Below are positions 1 through 11,839 of a stretch of 64,000 bases of DNA, in pieces; positions within the stretch are counted from its first letter, which is position 1; the number at the start of each line of letters is the position of its first letter. A program made the position numbers and the translations under genes. Source of the stretch: Manihot esculenta (lineage: Eukaryota > Streptophyta > Magnoliopsida > Malpighiales > Euphorbiaceae); assembly GCF_001659605.2 (NCBI RefSeq), contig NC_035164.2, positions 5,101,870 through 5,165,869 of the forward strand, in the 5' to 3' direction. Under the pieces are notes generated by a model that had not been told where the DNA came from, ran no database searches, and saw only the letters and a program-made list of their open reading frames with translations.

Positions 1-63
1 AACATAAAGCTCACCACTGAAATTAAATTTCCATATTAATCTATCCTTAATCGAAGAACAAGG
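1..63 (-). mobile_element. LINE fragment flanking the copia insertion
   Basis: These bases match 39505-39562 nearly exactly. There they continue a minus-strand non-LTR retrotransposon just upstream of its zf-RVT segment. Minus-strand reading gives a DRLIWKFNFSGE-like stretch typical of the region before zf-RVT. The last five bases, CAAGG at 59-63, are the left target-site duplication of the copia element that follows. Confidence 0.6.
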
Positions 64-502
64 TGTTAGAAAAAGGGGATTAACAATCGTAAAGTACAGA
101 GAATAAAATTAGTTATCTAAATTTGGGATGATACTAAAATTAAATAATATAAGGGAAAAATTAGTTAGCTAAACAATTTGGCTAATTGAAACTAGTAAAC
201 TAAATTTGAAAACTAACGCCTTTATTCAGATATTGCAATATGTCTAACAGTTTGATCTGCTCTACACTCTACTATATTGCACTCATCAGACTAAATGACT
301 CAGTGTCTTTTAAATGAGCATTACAAAGAAACTAAAAAAAATCAATAAATGAAATGAGAAGATAATGTCACTACACTGGATATGGCTTGGCTCAATAATA
401 AACTAAAAAATAGGATCTAAAATATTTGAATAGAGATAGCTAATAAAGATCAATTCAAACTAATATTAACTATGTGATAATTTTGAATCGATCTTCAACA
501 CA
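64..502 (-). repeat. Copia 3' LTR, copy A
   Basis: Starts TG on the plus strand (TGTTAGAAAAAGGGG) and ends ...CTTCAACACA. It aligns over its length with 3422-3848, for example at the shared TTGCAATATGTCTRACAGT and GAGAAGATAATGTCACTA segments. It is the downstream LTR of the minus-strand element. It is clearly more diverged from its partner than the two duplicate copies are from each other, so the insertion is older than the duplication. Confidence 0.82.
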
Positions 503-639
503 CCATTTTGATTCAAAATTGCACACACTAAGCTAGTTTTTGCTTTTTGAACATTAGCACTTTTCAAAGCATGCAACAGGACAAATTGTATTATAATAAT
601 CCACACTTTTTTGCTCTGAATAGTCCTTCACCACAAGTT

Positions 640-1860
640 AAGCTTTTTATTTTTTGAATGCTTTCATCTACTTGAAACTTTATTCTAAAGACCAATCTAA
701 CTCTTCTTTTTCCATTGCTTCTTCAAAAGTTGTTCGATTAGCTATAAACAATACTTGTGAGCTCTCATAAATTTCAGTCAATGATCTGAATTTTCTTGGA
801 GGAGTTTTATATTCAAATAAAGATGAACTTGCTGAAATTGGAGAAATAACTTATTGTATTTGAGAACTAGCTTGTTGTATTTGAACAGGTGGAGATTTAG
901 CTTATTATATTTCAACTGGACTTTCAGTCTGTACAGTGTCTAGATTTTCTTGCAAAGGCCAACTTGCCTTTTCATAAAAAACAATATTCCTGCTCACAAA
1001 TATTTTGCCACCAACAGGATTATACAGTATATATGCTTTAGATAGAACACAATAACCAATAAAAACACATTTTACTGATTTATCATCAAGTTTTCTATGA
1101 TTATGAGAATTAATCAAAGCATAGACAACACGATAAAAAATTTGTAAGTGGCTCACTGAAAGTCTTCTATCACTCTAAACTTCAAATGGAGTTTTGTTCA
1201 AAATAACCTTTGTTCGTGATAAATTCAGCAAGTAAATGGTAATTGCAACACTTTCTGTCCAGAAATCATTTAGTAGTCCCTTGGCTTTTAACAAACTTTT
1301 TGCCATTTCCATCACTGTGCGGTTCTTTTGCTCGGCCACTCCATTTTGCTCTAGTGTATATAAAGTTGTTAATTCTCTTAGATGCCTTCATCTTTACAAA
1401 ATTGATTAAATTCATGGAACACAAACTCTCCTCCTCTATCGGTTCGAGGTGCTTTTACACTTTGCCTATTTTGCTTCTCAACAAATGCCTTAAATTTCTT
1501 GAAAACTATAAAGTTCTGACTTGGATTGTAAAAAATACACCCAATTCATGTGGCTGAAATCATCAGTGAACAATAAAAAATATATACTCCCATCAAACGA
1601 CTGCATTTTTATGGGACCACACAAGTCAGCATGTACAACCTCAAGATGTTCAGTTGCCCTTCTAGACTTTCCCAAAGGAAATGGTTGTTTACATTGTTTC
1701 TCATAAATGCACTGTTCAAACAAATCTAGAAACTCTATTTTAAGTAACTCAAAAACCATATGTTTTTTACTCAATAACTGAAGACTCTTTACATATAGAT
1801 GTTTATACCATAAGTGCCATAACATGGACTCACTACTCTCTTTGAAAACAAGAGCATGAT
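640..1860 (-). pseudogene. Copia integrase region and pol stub
   Basis: The minus strand encodes pieces of copia pol. GAG-pre-integrase and the integrase start lie at 1490-1825 (WHLWYKHL, then HADLCGPIKMQSFDGSIYFLLFTDDFSH). The integrase C-terminal part lies at 905-1156 (DDKSVKCVFIGYC, with KAYILYNPVGGKIFVSRNIVF downstream). A short PRKFRSLTEIYE/TFEEAMEKEE stretch at about 690-810 marks the entry to reverse transcriptase. The frame is broken between the pieces, and RT is deleted to the 3' LTR. This is a remnant with no host function inferred. Confidence 0.82.
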
Positions 1861-2289
1861 TCTCAACACTAGGGACTTCAAGTGGAAATAATTTATTTTA
1901 GAATAGAAATAGTTACTACAATCTGATCTGATTTTTTATCCCTAATCATACAGGACTCAACATCAAATAAAATAGAATATCCATTACTCATGAGTTACCC
2001 AAACTCAACTCATTCTATGTTAAACTTGGAATAAAATAGACATTGTGTAGCAGCTTCATATTACCGTGGCTATTTTTAATTGCTATGGTTCTTTTGCCTT
2101 CAACTTGCATTTTTTTGCCATCACCGAGTCTTACTGCCATCTTGTATTAACTCATCAAGCTCTTTGAATAATGACTTTATACCAGTTATATGATTAGAGC
2201 ATCCACTATCTAAAAATAAGATATCACCTAAAGTTATTCTGCTATCTTCATAAGTCATAAACAACTTGGTCTCCTTTTCCTCTTCTACA

Positions 2290-3371
2290 TAATTAGCTTG
2301 TTGGTTTCATTTTTAGCAACCTACTTCTACATACCCATAATAGCATTGAATACTGCTTTTGCTAGTTCCCTGATTCTCTGTTTTTTGTTCATATTGCTCA
2401 TTTCTTTGTCTGTCATCTCTATTATGATCATTTTTGCCACGACCTCCTCTACCTCGATATCCTCCTTTTCCACATCTCTGCTAGCTACTTCACTTTTTAT
2501 ATGAAAGGCTTTTTCTTTATCATTTTTATCTAATTTGCATAATCTGGCTTTATGAGATTGCATTAATTCATCAAATGAGTATGTGGCCAAGTCTTTAAAC
2601 TCTTCAAGGGTTGCCACAATATGATTAAACTTTGGGGTTAAATTTCTTTGTCTGTCACCTCTACTATGATCATTTTTGCCATGACCTCCTCTACCTCGAT
2701 ATCCTCCTTTTCCACATCTCTGCTAGCTACTTTACCTTTTATATGAAAGCCTTTTTCTTCATCCTTTTCATCTGATTTGCATAATCTGGCTTGATGAGAT
2801 TGCAAGGATTCCATTAATTCATCAAACGAGTATGTGGCCAAGTCTTTAGACTCTTCAATGGTTGCCACAATATGATTAAACTTTGGGGTTAAACACCTTT
2901 AACACTTTTACAACAACAATTTGATAAGAGATTTCTTCTCCATAAGACCTCATTTGATTAACAATTGCAACTACTCTTGAGAGAAAATCTTACATTATCT
3001 CTCCACTCTTCATTTGCAAGGTTTTAAAATTATGACGAAGGGACTAAAGTTTAATTGTGATTACCTTAGAAGAGCCTTGGTATGCCTTCTGCAAGGTTGT
3101 CTAAGCATCTTTAGCATTAGTTGATGCTGTAGTTTTTAAAAAATTGACTCGTGTATAGCTTACTGAATAAAGAATAATGCTTTAAAATCATTCTTATTTT
3201 CCTTCAATTTGGCTTCTTCATATGGTTCAAGTTATCTTTTCTCAACTAAGTCCCACAGATTTTGATACTTAAACAGAGTTTTCATCTTAATACTCCAGAA
3301 TTCAAAGTTTTACCTTTGAAAACAGGAATTGACGGCTGAGAAATACTCACAATATTTCTATTAGATGCCAT
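2290..3371 (-). pseudogene. Copia gag, with internal tandem duplication, copy A
   Basis: The start is an ATG at 3371 (MASNRNIVSISQPSIPVF), just inside the 5' LTR. Downstream the frame is broken by several stops. Two adjacent stretches (about 2398-2640 and 2641-2892) are a tandem duplication of the gag C-terminal part. Each reads ATxEExKDLATYSFDELM and later, in another frame, a RGRGGRGKNDHxRxDRQRN basic stretch, as is usual before a copia zinc knuckle. The knuckle itself is damaged (a CYYGYVEVGC remnant). The duplication is also present in copy B. Confidence 0.75.
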
Positions 3372-3421
3372 GAGTTTACACCAATCATTCTAAATGAACT
3401 ATGTTGTGATACTACTTTTAC

Positions 3422-3848
3422 TGGGGAAAAGGAATTAACGATCTAGAGAATAGAAGATAAAATTAGTTATCTAAATTTGGGCGATACTAAAATTAGATAG
3501 CATACGAGAAAAATTAGATAATCTAACTAATTGAAACTAGCAAACTAGATTTGGGAATCGATAACTTTATTAAAAAATTGCAATATGTCTGACAGTCGGA
3601 TCTGCTCTACACTCTACTGTATTGCACTCTTCTTCAGACTTAATGACCCAGTGCCTGTTAAATAGGCATTATAAAGAATCTAAACAAATATGAATAACAA
3701 AAATGAGAAGATAATGTCACTATACTGAATATGACTTGACTCAATAACTAACTAAAAAATAAAGACTAAAATATGTGAATAAAAATAGCTAACAAAGACC
3801 AATTCAAACTAACGTTGTCCACATACTAATTTTGAATCAATCTTCACA
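3422..3848 (-). repeat. Copia 5' LTR, copy A
   Basis: Plus-strand TGGGGAAAAGG...CTTCACA, followed by the TSD CAAGG at 3849-3853. Upstream LTR of the minus-strand copia element. Same length (427 bp) as its counterpart at 42929-43355. Confidence 0.8.
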
Positions 3849-3853
3849 CAAGG

Positions 3854-6800
3854 TTGGACATAACTAATGTGGCAAATGTCTTTATTTTTTTTCCTTGCCA
3901 CTCCTTTTTCTCGTGGTTGATCTTTTTATTTGTAATTTTCTCCTTTTCTCAATAATTATATATATATATATATATCAAAACAAAAACTAAAGCTAACTTC
4001 GCTTATTTCGTGAAAAAATTTTTTTAGAAAAATAATTTTCATAGTTTCTGATATTTGAAATACTCAGAATATTTAGTTAATGAAAAATATTTTTATGATA
4101 AAAAAAAAGTCATTTTGAAGAAAATAACTAAAAAAAAAGTTATTTTTCATATTTTAAGATTCTTATTAAGATTTTTACATATAAATTTGTTAATAATTTT
4201 TATTTTTTAACTTAAAATTAAATAATAAAAAATAAATTATCACGTTAAAAAATATTTTCTATGAAAATATTTTTTACATAAAATATTTATGAAAAATATT
4301 TTTCAAATATAAATTATTTTTTAAAAATAAATACATATTAGAATTGAAGTGTGAAATTTTATAAAAGGAAAATAAAAAATTTATCACTTTTCTACCAAAT
4401 AATTAAATATACTTTATTAAAAAATTACTTTTTTTTCATTTACTCCAGAGTTCTTTAAGACTAAATTCAATCTTATTTCATAATATAGCCTTTTCTTTTC
4501 TCTCTCTCATTGATTTTTAATTTTAATGATGATTAACAATCTAAATTAATTTTAAGTATTGAAAAGTTTTTCATTCTATTAATACTAACTGAAAAAAATT
4601 ATTACAGGATCAATTTTAATCTATTTATGTAATTTATATTTTAAAGGATTAAAAGTATTTTTTTTATTTGATTAAATCTAAAGTTGACAAAAAGAACTAA
4701 AGAGTAATAAAACTTTGACATTGTTTTAAAAAATAAATTATTTAATAAAATAAGTGATATTTTAGAATAAGTTTCCTATAATTAATTTTTTATATGTAAT
4801 ATCATATTAACATACTTTAACTTGATTAATAGCTTATAATATATTTTAAATCTATTAAAATTAGTGGCAATGGTGCTAAAATCAAGACCAGGAGATGCAT
4901 GAGACAAATATTTAGATATTATATATTTTATTTTTGATATTCATATTTTAATTATTTTTATATTTTTAATAAAAAAATTTCACATTCAACTACTAATTTT
5001 AAACACAAGTGTAATTAAATCAAACCGAATCAAATTTTAATAAGTTTAAACTCTCATAGAAAATAAATTTAAAAAACTCGAGCTCGACCTCAACTCGAGT
5101 TTTATTTATAAACTCAAACTCGATTTATAAAATAAATATTATAACTCAAATTCGATTTTAACTCGATTCGTAATAAACTCATTTATTATATTAACAAGCC
5201 AATTTAAATTTCATTTAAAAAGTTTGAATTTAAACTCGTTTAAACTCGAATTTAAATTCGACTATATTATAAACAAACTCAATATAATTTAAATTATAAA
5301 TAAATTTAAATTAAAAATAAAATTTAAATTATAAGGTGAAATACTTTTAAATTAAATTTTTTTATTTAATTAAAATCTTTCAAATTCAAAACTAATAAAA
5401 AAATATATAAAAGGTTGTTCTTTTATAGAAAAGTTACAATCTTTCATATCCCTTTAACTTTTGACATGGGATTGGCATTGGCAAACGAGTCTGTTCATGA
5501 ATTTATTTGAAAGTCCGTTTACAAACTTGTTCGCAAGTCAGCTGGTGAATTTGTTCATAAACTTGAAAATAAACTGAACTCGCGAGTCTAAACGAGCCGA
5601 ATACAACTAAGTTCAAGTTCGACTCGTTTATTAAACGAGCATAAAAAATAAGTTTGAAAACGAGCCGAGTTCGATCGAGTTTTTATCGAATCGAGTTTCG
5701 AATATCTTACACACAGTTTGATTCATTTAGACCCTAATTTTAAAGTTTTTAATTTATTTTTTTAAAAAAAATTACATCCATAACTAATTTAATGGCTGAG
5801 AAAGCTGTCCGAATACGTGGCCATGCTTTTTTTTAGCCAAACCCTAAAAAATAATGTTCCAACAAGTGGTACAAAAAATTGATATGAGAAGTGAATATTG
5901 AAGTTGTGAAATTTATTTATTTATATTTTTTATAATATCTAAATATTTTTTATAAGATTAAATGAAATTTATTTATTTATATTTAAAATCTATATAAACA
6001 AATTCTAATACTATTTCAAAAAAAAAAAAAAACAAATTCTAATAAAAAATTACCTATGAGCTGAAAAGTTTTACGGCAGATAATTTCATTTATAAATATT
6101 TTTATAAAAATTAAAATAAATTTTATTTTTTAAATTCAGAAAATAATTTTTATTTAAAAAATATTTTTTAATAAAATAATTTATTTTTTATTTTAAAGAA
6201 AAATACATAACCAAATTTATATATAGATATTTCAATAAAATTCTCAAAGTGTTAAAAATGGTGCCCGTCTCTGCACGAACTCGATCCTATAACAGACTGA
6301 TTCAAAAAATCAGTTAAAAAATAAATATTTAATATTTAAATTCACTTAACATGTTTTTTTTTAATTTAAATTGAAATTTAAAAAATTAATTAAATTTATA
6401 TTATTAACTAAAGTTATAAAATTTCATATTATTTCAATCACGATCAATAAATAAAAATAATAATAAATAAATTTCAATTCTATATTTTTTAAATCAATTT
6501 TACCTACCGACACTACAATTAATTATCATGCATGATATACTGATAAAAATTAATATAAAAATAATAAAAAATATAATTTTAATAACTTTTATAATTTAAA
6601 ATTCTAAATAAAAAGAAAAACAATTTAACATATAATTAAATTAAAATCATAAATAAAATCTCTTAAAATGATCTGAATAATAAAATACCCTTGCTAAAAA
6701 CTACATAAAATAAAAACATATCAAACGATATCATTTTTTTCCAAATCAATAATATTTACATATTATTTAAAAATTGATATATTTTCTCTGTTTATTCTTT

Positions 6801-8082
6801 TATTATTATTTATATTTTTATTTTCATCTATAAAAAATAAAATTAATAAATAAAATGAAATTTTAAAATAAATAATATACAGATTTATTTAGTTCGATCT
6901 GCATTGACTCCATCTCAAAATGAGCTGGATAAAAAAAAATTATTTTGAAAACGAGCCTCAAGTCCCTTGTTAAATTAAAAAAAAAAAAAAAACATACGAT
7001 TTCAATCTATTCGCAAGCTCGAACTCCAAAATCAAATCCTAGCACCGCCAAAAGCTTTCTAAGGAGTGGTTCAATTTAAAAAATTAGAATCAAATAGCCT
7101 TAATTTTCCATTCAATTAAAATTTATCAAATTCAGTCCTAATTTCTATAGGTTATATGAATTTAAGATTTTTAATTAAAACGAATCAAACGGTCTGATTT
7201 TGATATGAAACAGTTAGTCTTGGATTTTACGGCAGATTTGGATCGGACTTAATTTTTATTGCCAACATCCGATAGAGACCCACGATAACTTTTCGAAAAG
7301 AAAATTTCGAGACGCACGACTTTAAAAAATGTGACGAGGGCCGTAGACCTGTCACAAAGTTCGACATGAAAATTTCAACATTTAGGGGTCAATTTTGCAG
7401 TTTAATTATTTTTTTTCATATTTTAGGTATTTTCGTAATTTTATATATTATGATTTTATTTCTATTATAAATAGCCTCCTTTGGTTATTAGAAAGTCACT
7501 TTTCAATTTTTGAGAAATTTTAATAAGACTTTTAGTTTTTCATTCTATCTTTTTTCTTATTTTATCTTAACTAAACGATGTTCGTTAAAATTTCTGATGG
7601 AGTCGAAATAGTCCTTTATCAGATTTGATTGTGATAACAATAGTTATCGCTTTACCTAGCTGTGGCTACTGCTTGTTCACATCATCACCTTTTGGGTGGT
7701 GGTTAGCTATATAGTACATTTGCCAACAGGACAGGAGTAGGACTTAAAATCTAAGTCACTTGGACCAATGTCAAAATTAACTACATGGTACTAATTTTAT
7801 AAAAAAAAAAGAAAATAGTAAGTTAAGTATTCATTTGTTTAAGTTACCCTATACTAATTAGCAAAATAATTCTTTAAAACTTATTAGTAATTTTTTAAAT
7901 ATTTTACGGTGATTTTTTCTTTTAATTACTATAACTTATAATATAACATATATTTGCTGGTAGGGAAGGGTGGGATCACTAAGAACTGTTTCAATGCGAA
8001 TTACTAACTGAACTAGCGGTTGTGGAGGAGCGACAAAAATTTTTTTGTGAATAAGCTATACCTAACCACAATTTTATTTTTT
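3854..8082. other. AT-rich non-coding stretch, no gene recognised (copy A)
   Basis: No coding region longer than chance is visible. It contains a (TA)n microsatellite at about 3956-3974. A block at 4000-4400 is rich in AAATATTTT palindromes. A block at about 5040-5710 carries scattered ACTCGAGTTT / AACTCGATTC / CGAGCCGAGTTCGA motifs, as in decayed plant repeats. A promoter-like TATAAATAG sits at 7466-7474. Homologous to 43361-47619 in copy B. Confidence 0.7.
7466..7474 (+). promoter_or_regulatory. TATA-like motif TATAAATAG
   Basis: A lone TATAAATAG in an otherwise less AT-rich patch after a TTAGGGGTCAATTTTGCAG segment. The context resembles the U3/R part of a decayed LTR, but no LTR ends or coding region could be tied to it. 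Also present in copy B as TATAAATAG near 46957. Confidence 0.25.
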
Positions 8083-8548
8083 TTAGAGATTTACTATTTA
8101 TTTTTTAATTATTATTATTATTAATACGTCATTCTCTATATTTTTAGAAATTCATTAAAATATTTTTATTTTTTTTTCTGTCAATGAAATAATAATTCTG
8201 TTATCTTTTCTATTAAAAATAGATAAAAAAATAAGAGAAAAAATTTTTAAAATCTACTTTTGCCCTTAAATAAAATTCCTTATTTAGTTCTTGAATATTG
8301 CTATTATTAACAAATCAGTTTTTATATTTTTAGAAATATATTAAAATATTCGTATCTTTTTTCATATCTATTAAAATATTTTTATCGTTTCTTTGTCAAT
8401 GAAATAATCCTTCCTCTTCTTCATTCTCCTCTACAAAAAAGAAAAAGAAAAAAAAAAAGAAGAAAAAAAAGAAGAAGATGATATTGATGATGATGAAGGA
8501 GAAGAAAAAGAAGACGAAGAATCACATTCTCCATCTCCTCCTCTTTAA
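8083..8548. mobile_element. Decayed, truncated relative of the 31995-33083 MULE-type MITE (copy A)
   Basis: The sequence AGAGATTTACTATTTATTT, followed by TATATTTTTAGAAATTCATTAAAATATTTTTAT and TCTGTCAATGAAATAATAATTCTG, aligns with the terminal repeat of the element at 31995. A second sub-terminal copy of the same motif (TTCTTGAATATTGCTATTATTAAC) follows, and then an (GAA)n-type purine tract, in the same order as the better preserved element. The right terminal repeat is missing. Confidence 0.6.
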
Positions 8549-8869
8549 CAGTTTTAATAATTAATTTAAATTTAATAACTAATTAATTTTAAATTTGTTG
8601 CTAATTATTTGATAAAAATTTTGAAAAAAAAATATAAAAAATCAAATCATTACTAAATTTAGCGGCTGATTTGAAACCTATTAGTATTCTAACACTAATT
8701 TGATAAAATAAAAATACTGAAAATTAAATGTGGTAATAAATCTGTTTTTAATTTTAAAAATGCATAAAAAAATTATGTTGAACTATTGATTTTGTTATTG
8801 TATTTGATATTAAAATTTTAATTTTAGTAGTTTAAATTATATTAATTTTATGAGAAATTTTATTATAGA

Positions 8870-9200
8870 ATTAAATGAGGAAAATTTTTTTAAAAATGAA
8901 GAAATTATACGAAAATGAAAAAATAAATAGAAAAAAAGGAAATAAAATAAAAGAATTATGATGGAAAAATGAAGTGAAAGAGAGTAAAAGAAATAAAGAA
9001 AATGAGAAATAAGGAAATAGAAAAGGAAAAAAAAAAGAGAATGATAGAAAATGAGATATGAAAGAAAAATAAAAAATTGAAAAAAAAGAAAGAAGATATG
9101 AAAAAATGAAGAAAATGAAAAAAAATTAAATAGAAAAATGAGAAAAAAAAAAGGAAATGAGCATAGGAGAAAAATTAAATGAATAAAATGAAGAAATGAA
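8870..9200. repeat. Purine-rich low-complexity tract (copy A)
   Basis: About 330 bases made almost only of A and G on the plus strand, with recurring GAAAATGA, AAATAGAAAA and GAAAGAGAG words. No period is fixed. It resembles decay from a simple purine repeat. Any long reading frame here is a low-complexity artefact. Copy B counterpart at about 48410-48720. Confidence 0.6.
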
Positions 9201-9345
9201 ATAGATGTCTGTATATATAAATATGTGGATTTAGTAATTGATTTAAATCATTATTAAATTAAAAGAAAAACATAAGTTTTAAAAATAAAAAAGGTATTGT
9301 TGTCCAAAATTTAACATCTTAGAATGTTTACTAATTTTCGAATCA

Positions 9346-9457
9346 ATAAAAAATAATAAAAGATAACTTATGGTATATAACAATCACTCAAAGAAAATAG
9401 AGTAAAAAATAATAAAAGATAACTGATGGTATATAACAATCACTCAAAGCAAATAGA
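9346..9457. repeat. 56-bp tandem duplication
   Basis: Two head-to-tail copies of a 56-bp unit (AATAATAAAAGATAACTKATG... to ...CACTCAAAG). The word AGATAACT recurs at 9361 and 9417. Copy B has the same doublet at about 48887-48998, so it predates the large duplication. Confidence 0.75.
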
Positions 9458-9469
9458 AGGGAGAAAGCC

Positions 9470-10607
9470 TACTGTAGACACTTTAAGAGCTCAAATAGAA
9501 GTGATCAAAATGTGGCTTAAGGAAAAGGTCAAATCCGAGGATGAATCAGACGGAGCTCCGAAAGGCATTAATTGGAAGCTAATATGGGTCGCGTAGAGGT
9601 ATCAAAAGGTATAAGAGAAAAGTTTCGGCTTAGATAGAGCCTCGCCTGTTTCGGAAGAAACTTTAGCAGAAACCTTTCCAATCAAGTTCAAATTGCCTAG
9701 CCTGGACAAGTATGATGGAACAGTAAGATCCCAGAAGCCACCTAGTGATCTTCAGTATGATCATGCAGTTTCAGGATGTCAACAACTTTGTGTTATGTTG
9801 AGTGTTTCCATCAACTCTCACGAGTTTAGCTCAGAAATGGTATCAACATCTGAGTGCAGATTCAATCTAATACTTTACACAATTTATACTTTTTTTAAAT
9901 CCATATTTACTATCTGCATACCTCCTAAAAAACTTTCTTCTAACTTGTAAAATATCTGCCAGGGAGAAGGCGAGTCTTTAAGAAGTTTTATCTCACGATT
10001 CAATGATGAAGCAATATAGGTGAAGGAGTTAAACCATGAGATAGTGTGTGAAGCATTAAAGAAAGAAACTCGCAACATCAAATTCATGGATTCCCTAATT
10101 AAAAATCCAGTTGCGACATATCAATAGTTGATAGATAAAGTTCAGAAGTATATTAGGCTAGATGATGAAATCTAAGCGTTAAAGGAAGATAAGAGGGCGA
10201 GTCAAAAGCAAAGTCAAAGGTTCGAGAGGCAAAGACATGAAGGAGATCATAGGAGTTATCCCATCTTTTGAAGGAGGGATGATGAAAATAAGTATAACAA
10301 TTATACTCCATTAAATGACTCACAAACTCATATTTTGATGTGGATTAGGAAAAATGATAAAGAAATCAGGTGGCCGCCCAAGCTCAACATTGAAAAAGGA
10401 GAGAAACTGGATAGGACAAAGTATTGTCACTTCTATGAAGATCGTGGTCATACGACAAAGGAATGTCGGCAACAAAAGGATGAGATCAAGAGGTTGATAA
10501 GGGACAACACTCTTCAGAAATTCACTAAGAAGGGAAGGGAAGGGAAGAGAGGAGACTTGAGCTCGAGGAAACAATTCCTGCAGAAGGACCTAACCAAGAA
10601 CCTGTAG
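9470..10607 (+). pseudogene. Ty3/gypsy (Tat-type) gag remnant, copy A
   Basis: Plus-strand translation gives FPIKFKLPSLDKYDGT, the usual N-terminal block of Tat/Athila-type gag. It is followed, after a disrupted stretch, by GEGESLRSFISRFNDEA and VCEALKKETRNIKF. A zinc-knuckle-like KYCHFYEDRGHTTKECRQQ with DEIKRLIR closes it at about 10415-10507. Several stops and frame changes break it, and the central capsid helices are lost around 9760-9950. No protease or RT follows. This is an old fragment with no functional product. Confidence 0.78.
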
Positions 10608-10904
10608 GGGTCATACATGTAATAGCAGAAGGACCTAGGAATGATCAAGGAAAGTAAGTAGACTGTAGATGTAATTACTTCTCTGGTAAGTTAAAAAAAG
10701 ACATTTTTAAGTCCCAGAGGTCATTTGCCAAGAAGTTTTATGAGCTAGCCAAATTGAGAAGCCGAGTGATCTTCCATTCTCAATATATCTGTAACTTAAG
10801 GGCATTCTTTTAATAATAAATTTAACAAGGTATTTTCATATATTTTATTCTACAGTGATAAGAAACGATGAGAGTGTCTTCCTCAAAAAAAGCAAAAGGA
10901 TTAA

Positions 10905-11515
10905 GGAGACAATAATAGGCCACAAAGCGAGTTTCGTCAAGCCAATCACAAGGCAGGTTTCGCTAGACCATTCGAACATTGGTCTTACTAAACAAGGCTA
11001 CAAGGTGAGTTCCGCTAGGTCAGGTCACAAGGAGGGTTCCGTCGAACCATCCGGGCATTGGTCCCACTAAATAAGGCCAAAAGGCCAGTTCTGCCAGGCT
11101 AGATCACAAGACGGATTCTGCCAGATCATCCGGGTATTGGTCCTACTAAACAAGACCATGAGGCGAGTTTTTGTCAGGCCATATCACAAGGCGGGTTCCG
11201 CCAGACCACCCAGGCATTGGTCCCACTAAGCAAAGACTACAAGGCGGGTTTTGCCAGACCATCTGGGTCTTGGTCCCACTAAACAAGGTCACAAGGTAGG
11301 TTCCGCCAGGCTAAGTCACAAGGCTGGGTCTGTCAGACTATCCTGGCATTGGTCTTACTAAATAAAGCCACAAGGCGGGTTTCGCCAGGTCAGGTCACAA
11401 GGCTAGTTCTGTCAGACCATCTGGGCATTGGTCCTACTAAACAAGACCACGAGGCAAGTTTTGCCAGGCTAGGGCACTAGGCAGGTTCCAATAAATTAGA
11501 TTACTAGGAGATAGC
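10905..11515. repeat. Degenerate tandem-repeat field with GGCGGGTTYYGCC hairpins (copy A)
   Basis: Recurring words are ACAAGGCGGGTTCCGCCAGA, CCATCCGGGCATTGGTCC and CACTAAACAAGGC. Together they form a loose repeat of about 90-95 bases, present some six to seven times with divergence. Each unit has one or two short inverted repeats of the GGCGGGTTCCGCC kind. The field follows the Tat gag, and non-coding tandem repeats are common in Tat-lineage elements, so it is probably part of that element's untranslated DNA. Copy B counterpart at 50450-51060. Confidence 0.75.
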
Positions 11516-11839
11516 CCTATGTGAGATTGTTGAGACATATGAGGCTCAAGCTGGACAAATGTTCATGGGCGAGTACTGGCCTCAAGATCATGAGAAATCC
11601 TGTATAATATTTCGAATCTAAGGCAAGTATTCACTAGGCCATATGTCTGGGTGTTATTCCCATTGCTCAAGTATTTTCAAACTACTTATTACTACTATGG
11701 TGGATGGATGTTAACTCTCGGCAATTCTTTATAAAAAGAAGAAATTGTTTAAGTCTGGGGTATATAGACACTCAGTAAAAAATAATGACAAAATATATTT
11801 TCATTAATCATAAAAGATTACATAGGAGGGATACCTGCC
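11516..11839. other. Unassigned stretch between tandem repeats and copia gag
   Basis: No reading frame of note. It contains TCTTTATAAAAAGAAGAAATTG (a TATAAAA word near 11730) and ends in GGTATATAGACACTCAG. That resembles the TGTAGACACTTTAAG seen before the Tat gag at about 9473, so it may be the remains of a related terminal region. I could not define its ends. Confidence 0.35.

Larger units (their letters stand above)
64..3848 (-). mobile_element. Internally deleted Ty1/copia element, copy A
   Basis: The ends are LTRs of about 430 bp, flanked by the 5-bp direct repeat CAAGG (59-63 and 3849-3853), which marks an LTR-element insertion. Reading leftwards on the minus strand come the 5' LTR, a primer-site-like GTAGTATCACAACA, gag starting at 3371, GAG-pre-integrase and integrase, a short pol stub, and then the 3' LTR directly. 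Reverse transcriptase and RNase H are absent, so the element is about 3.8 kb rather than the usual 5 kb and must be non-autonomous. All coding parts carry stops. An equivalent sits at 39563-43355. Confidence 0.88.
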
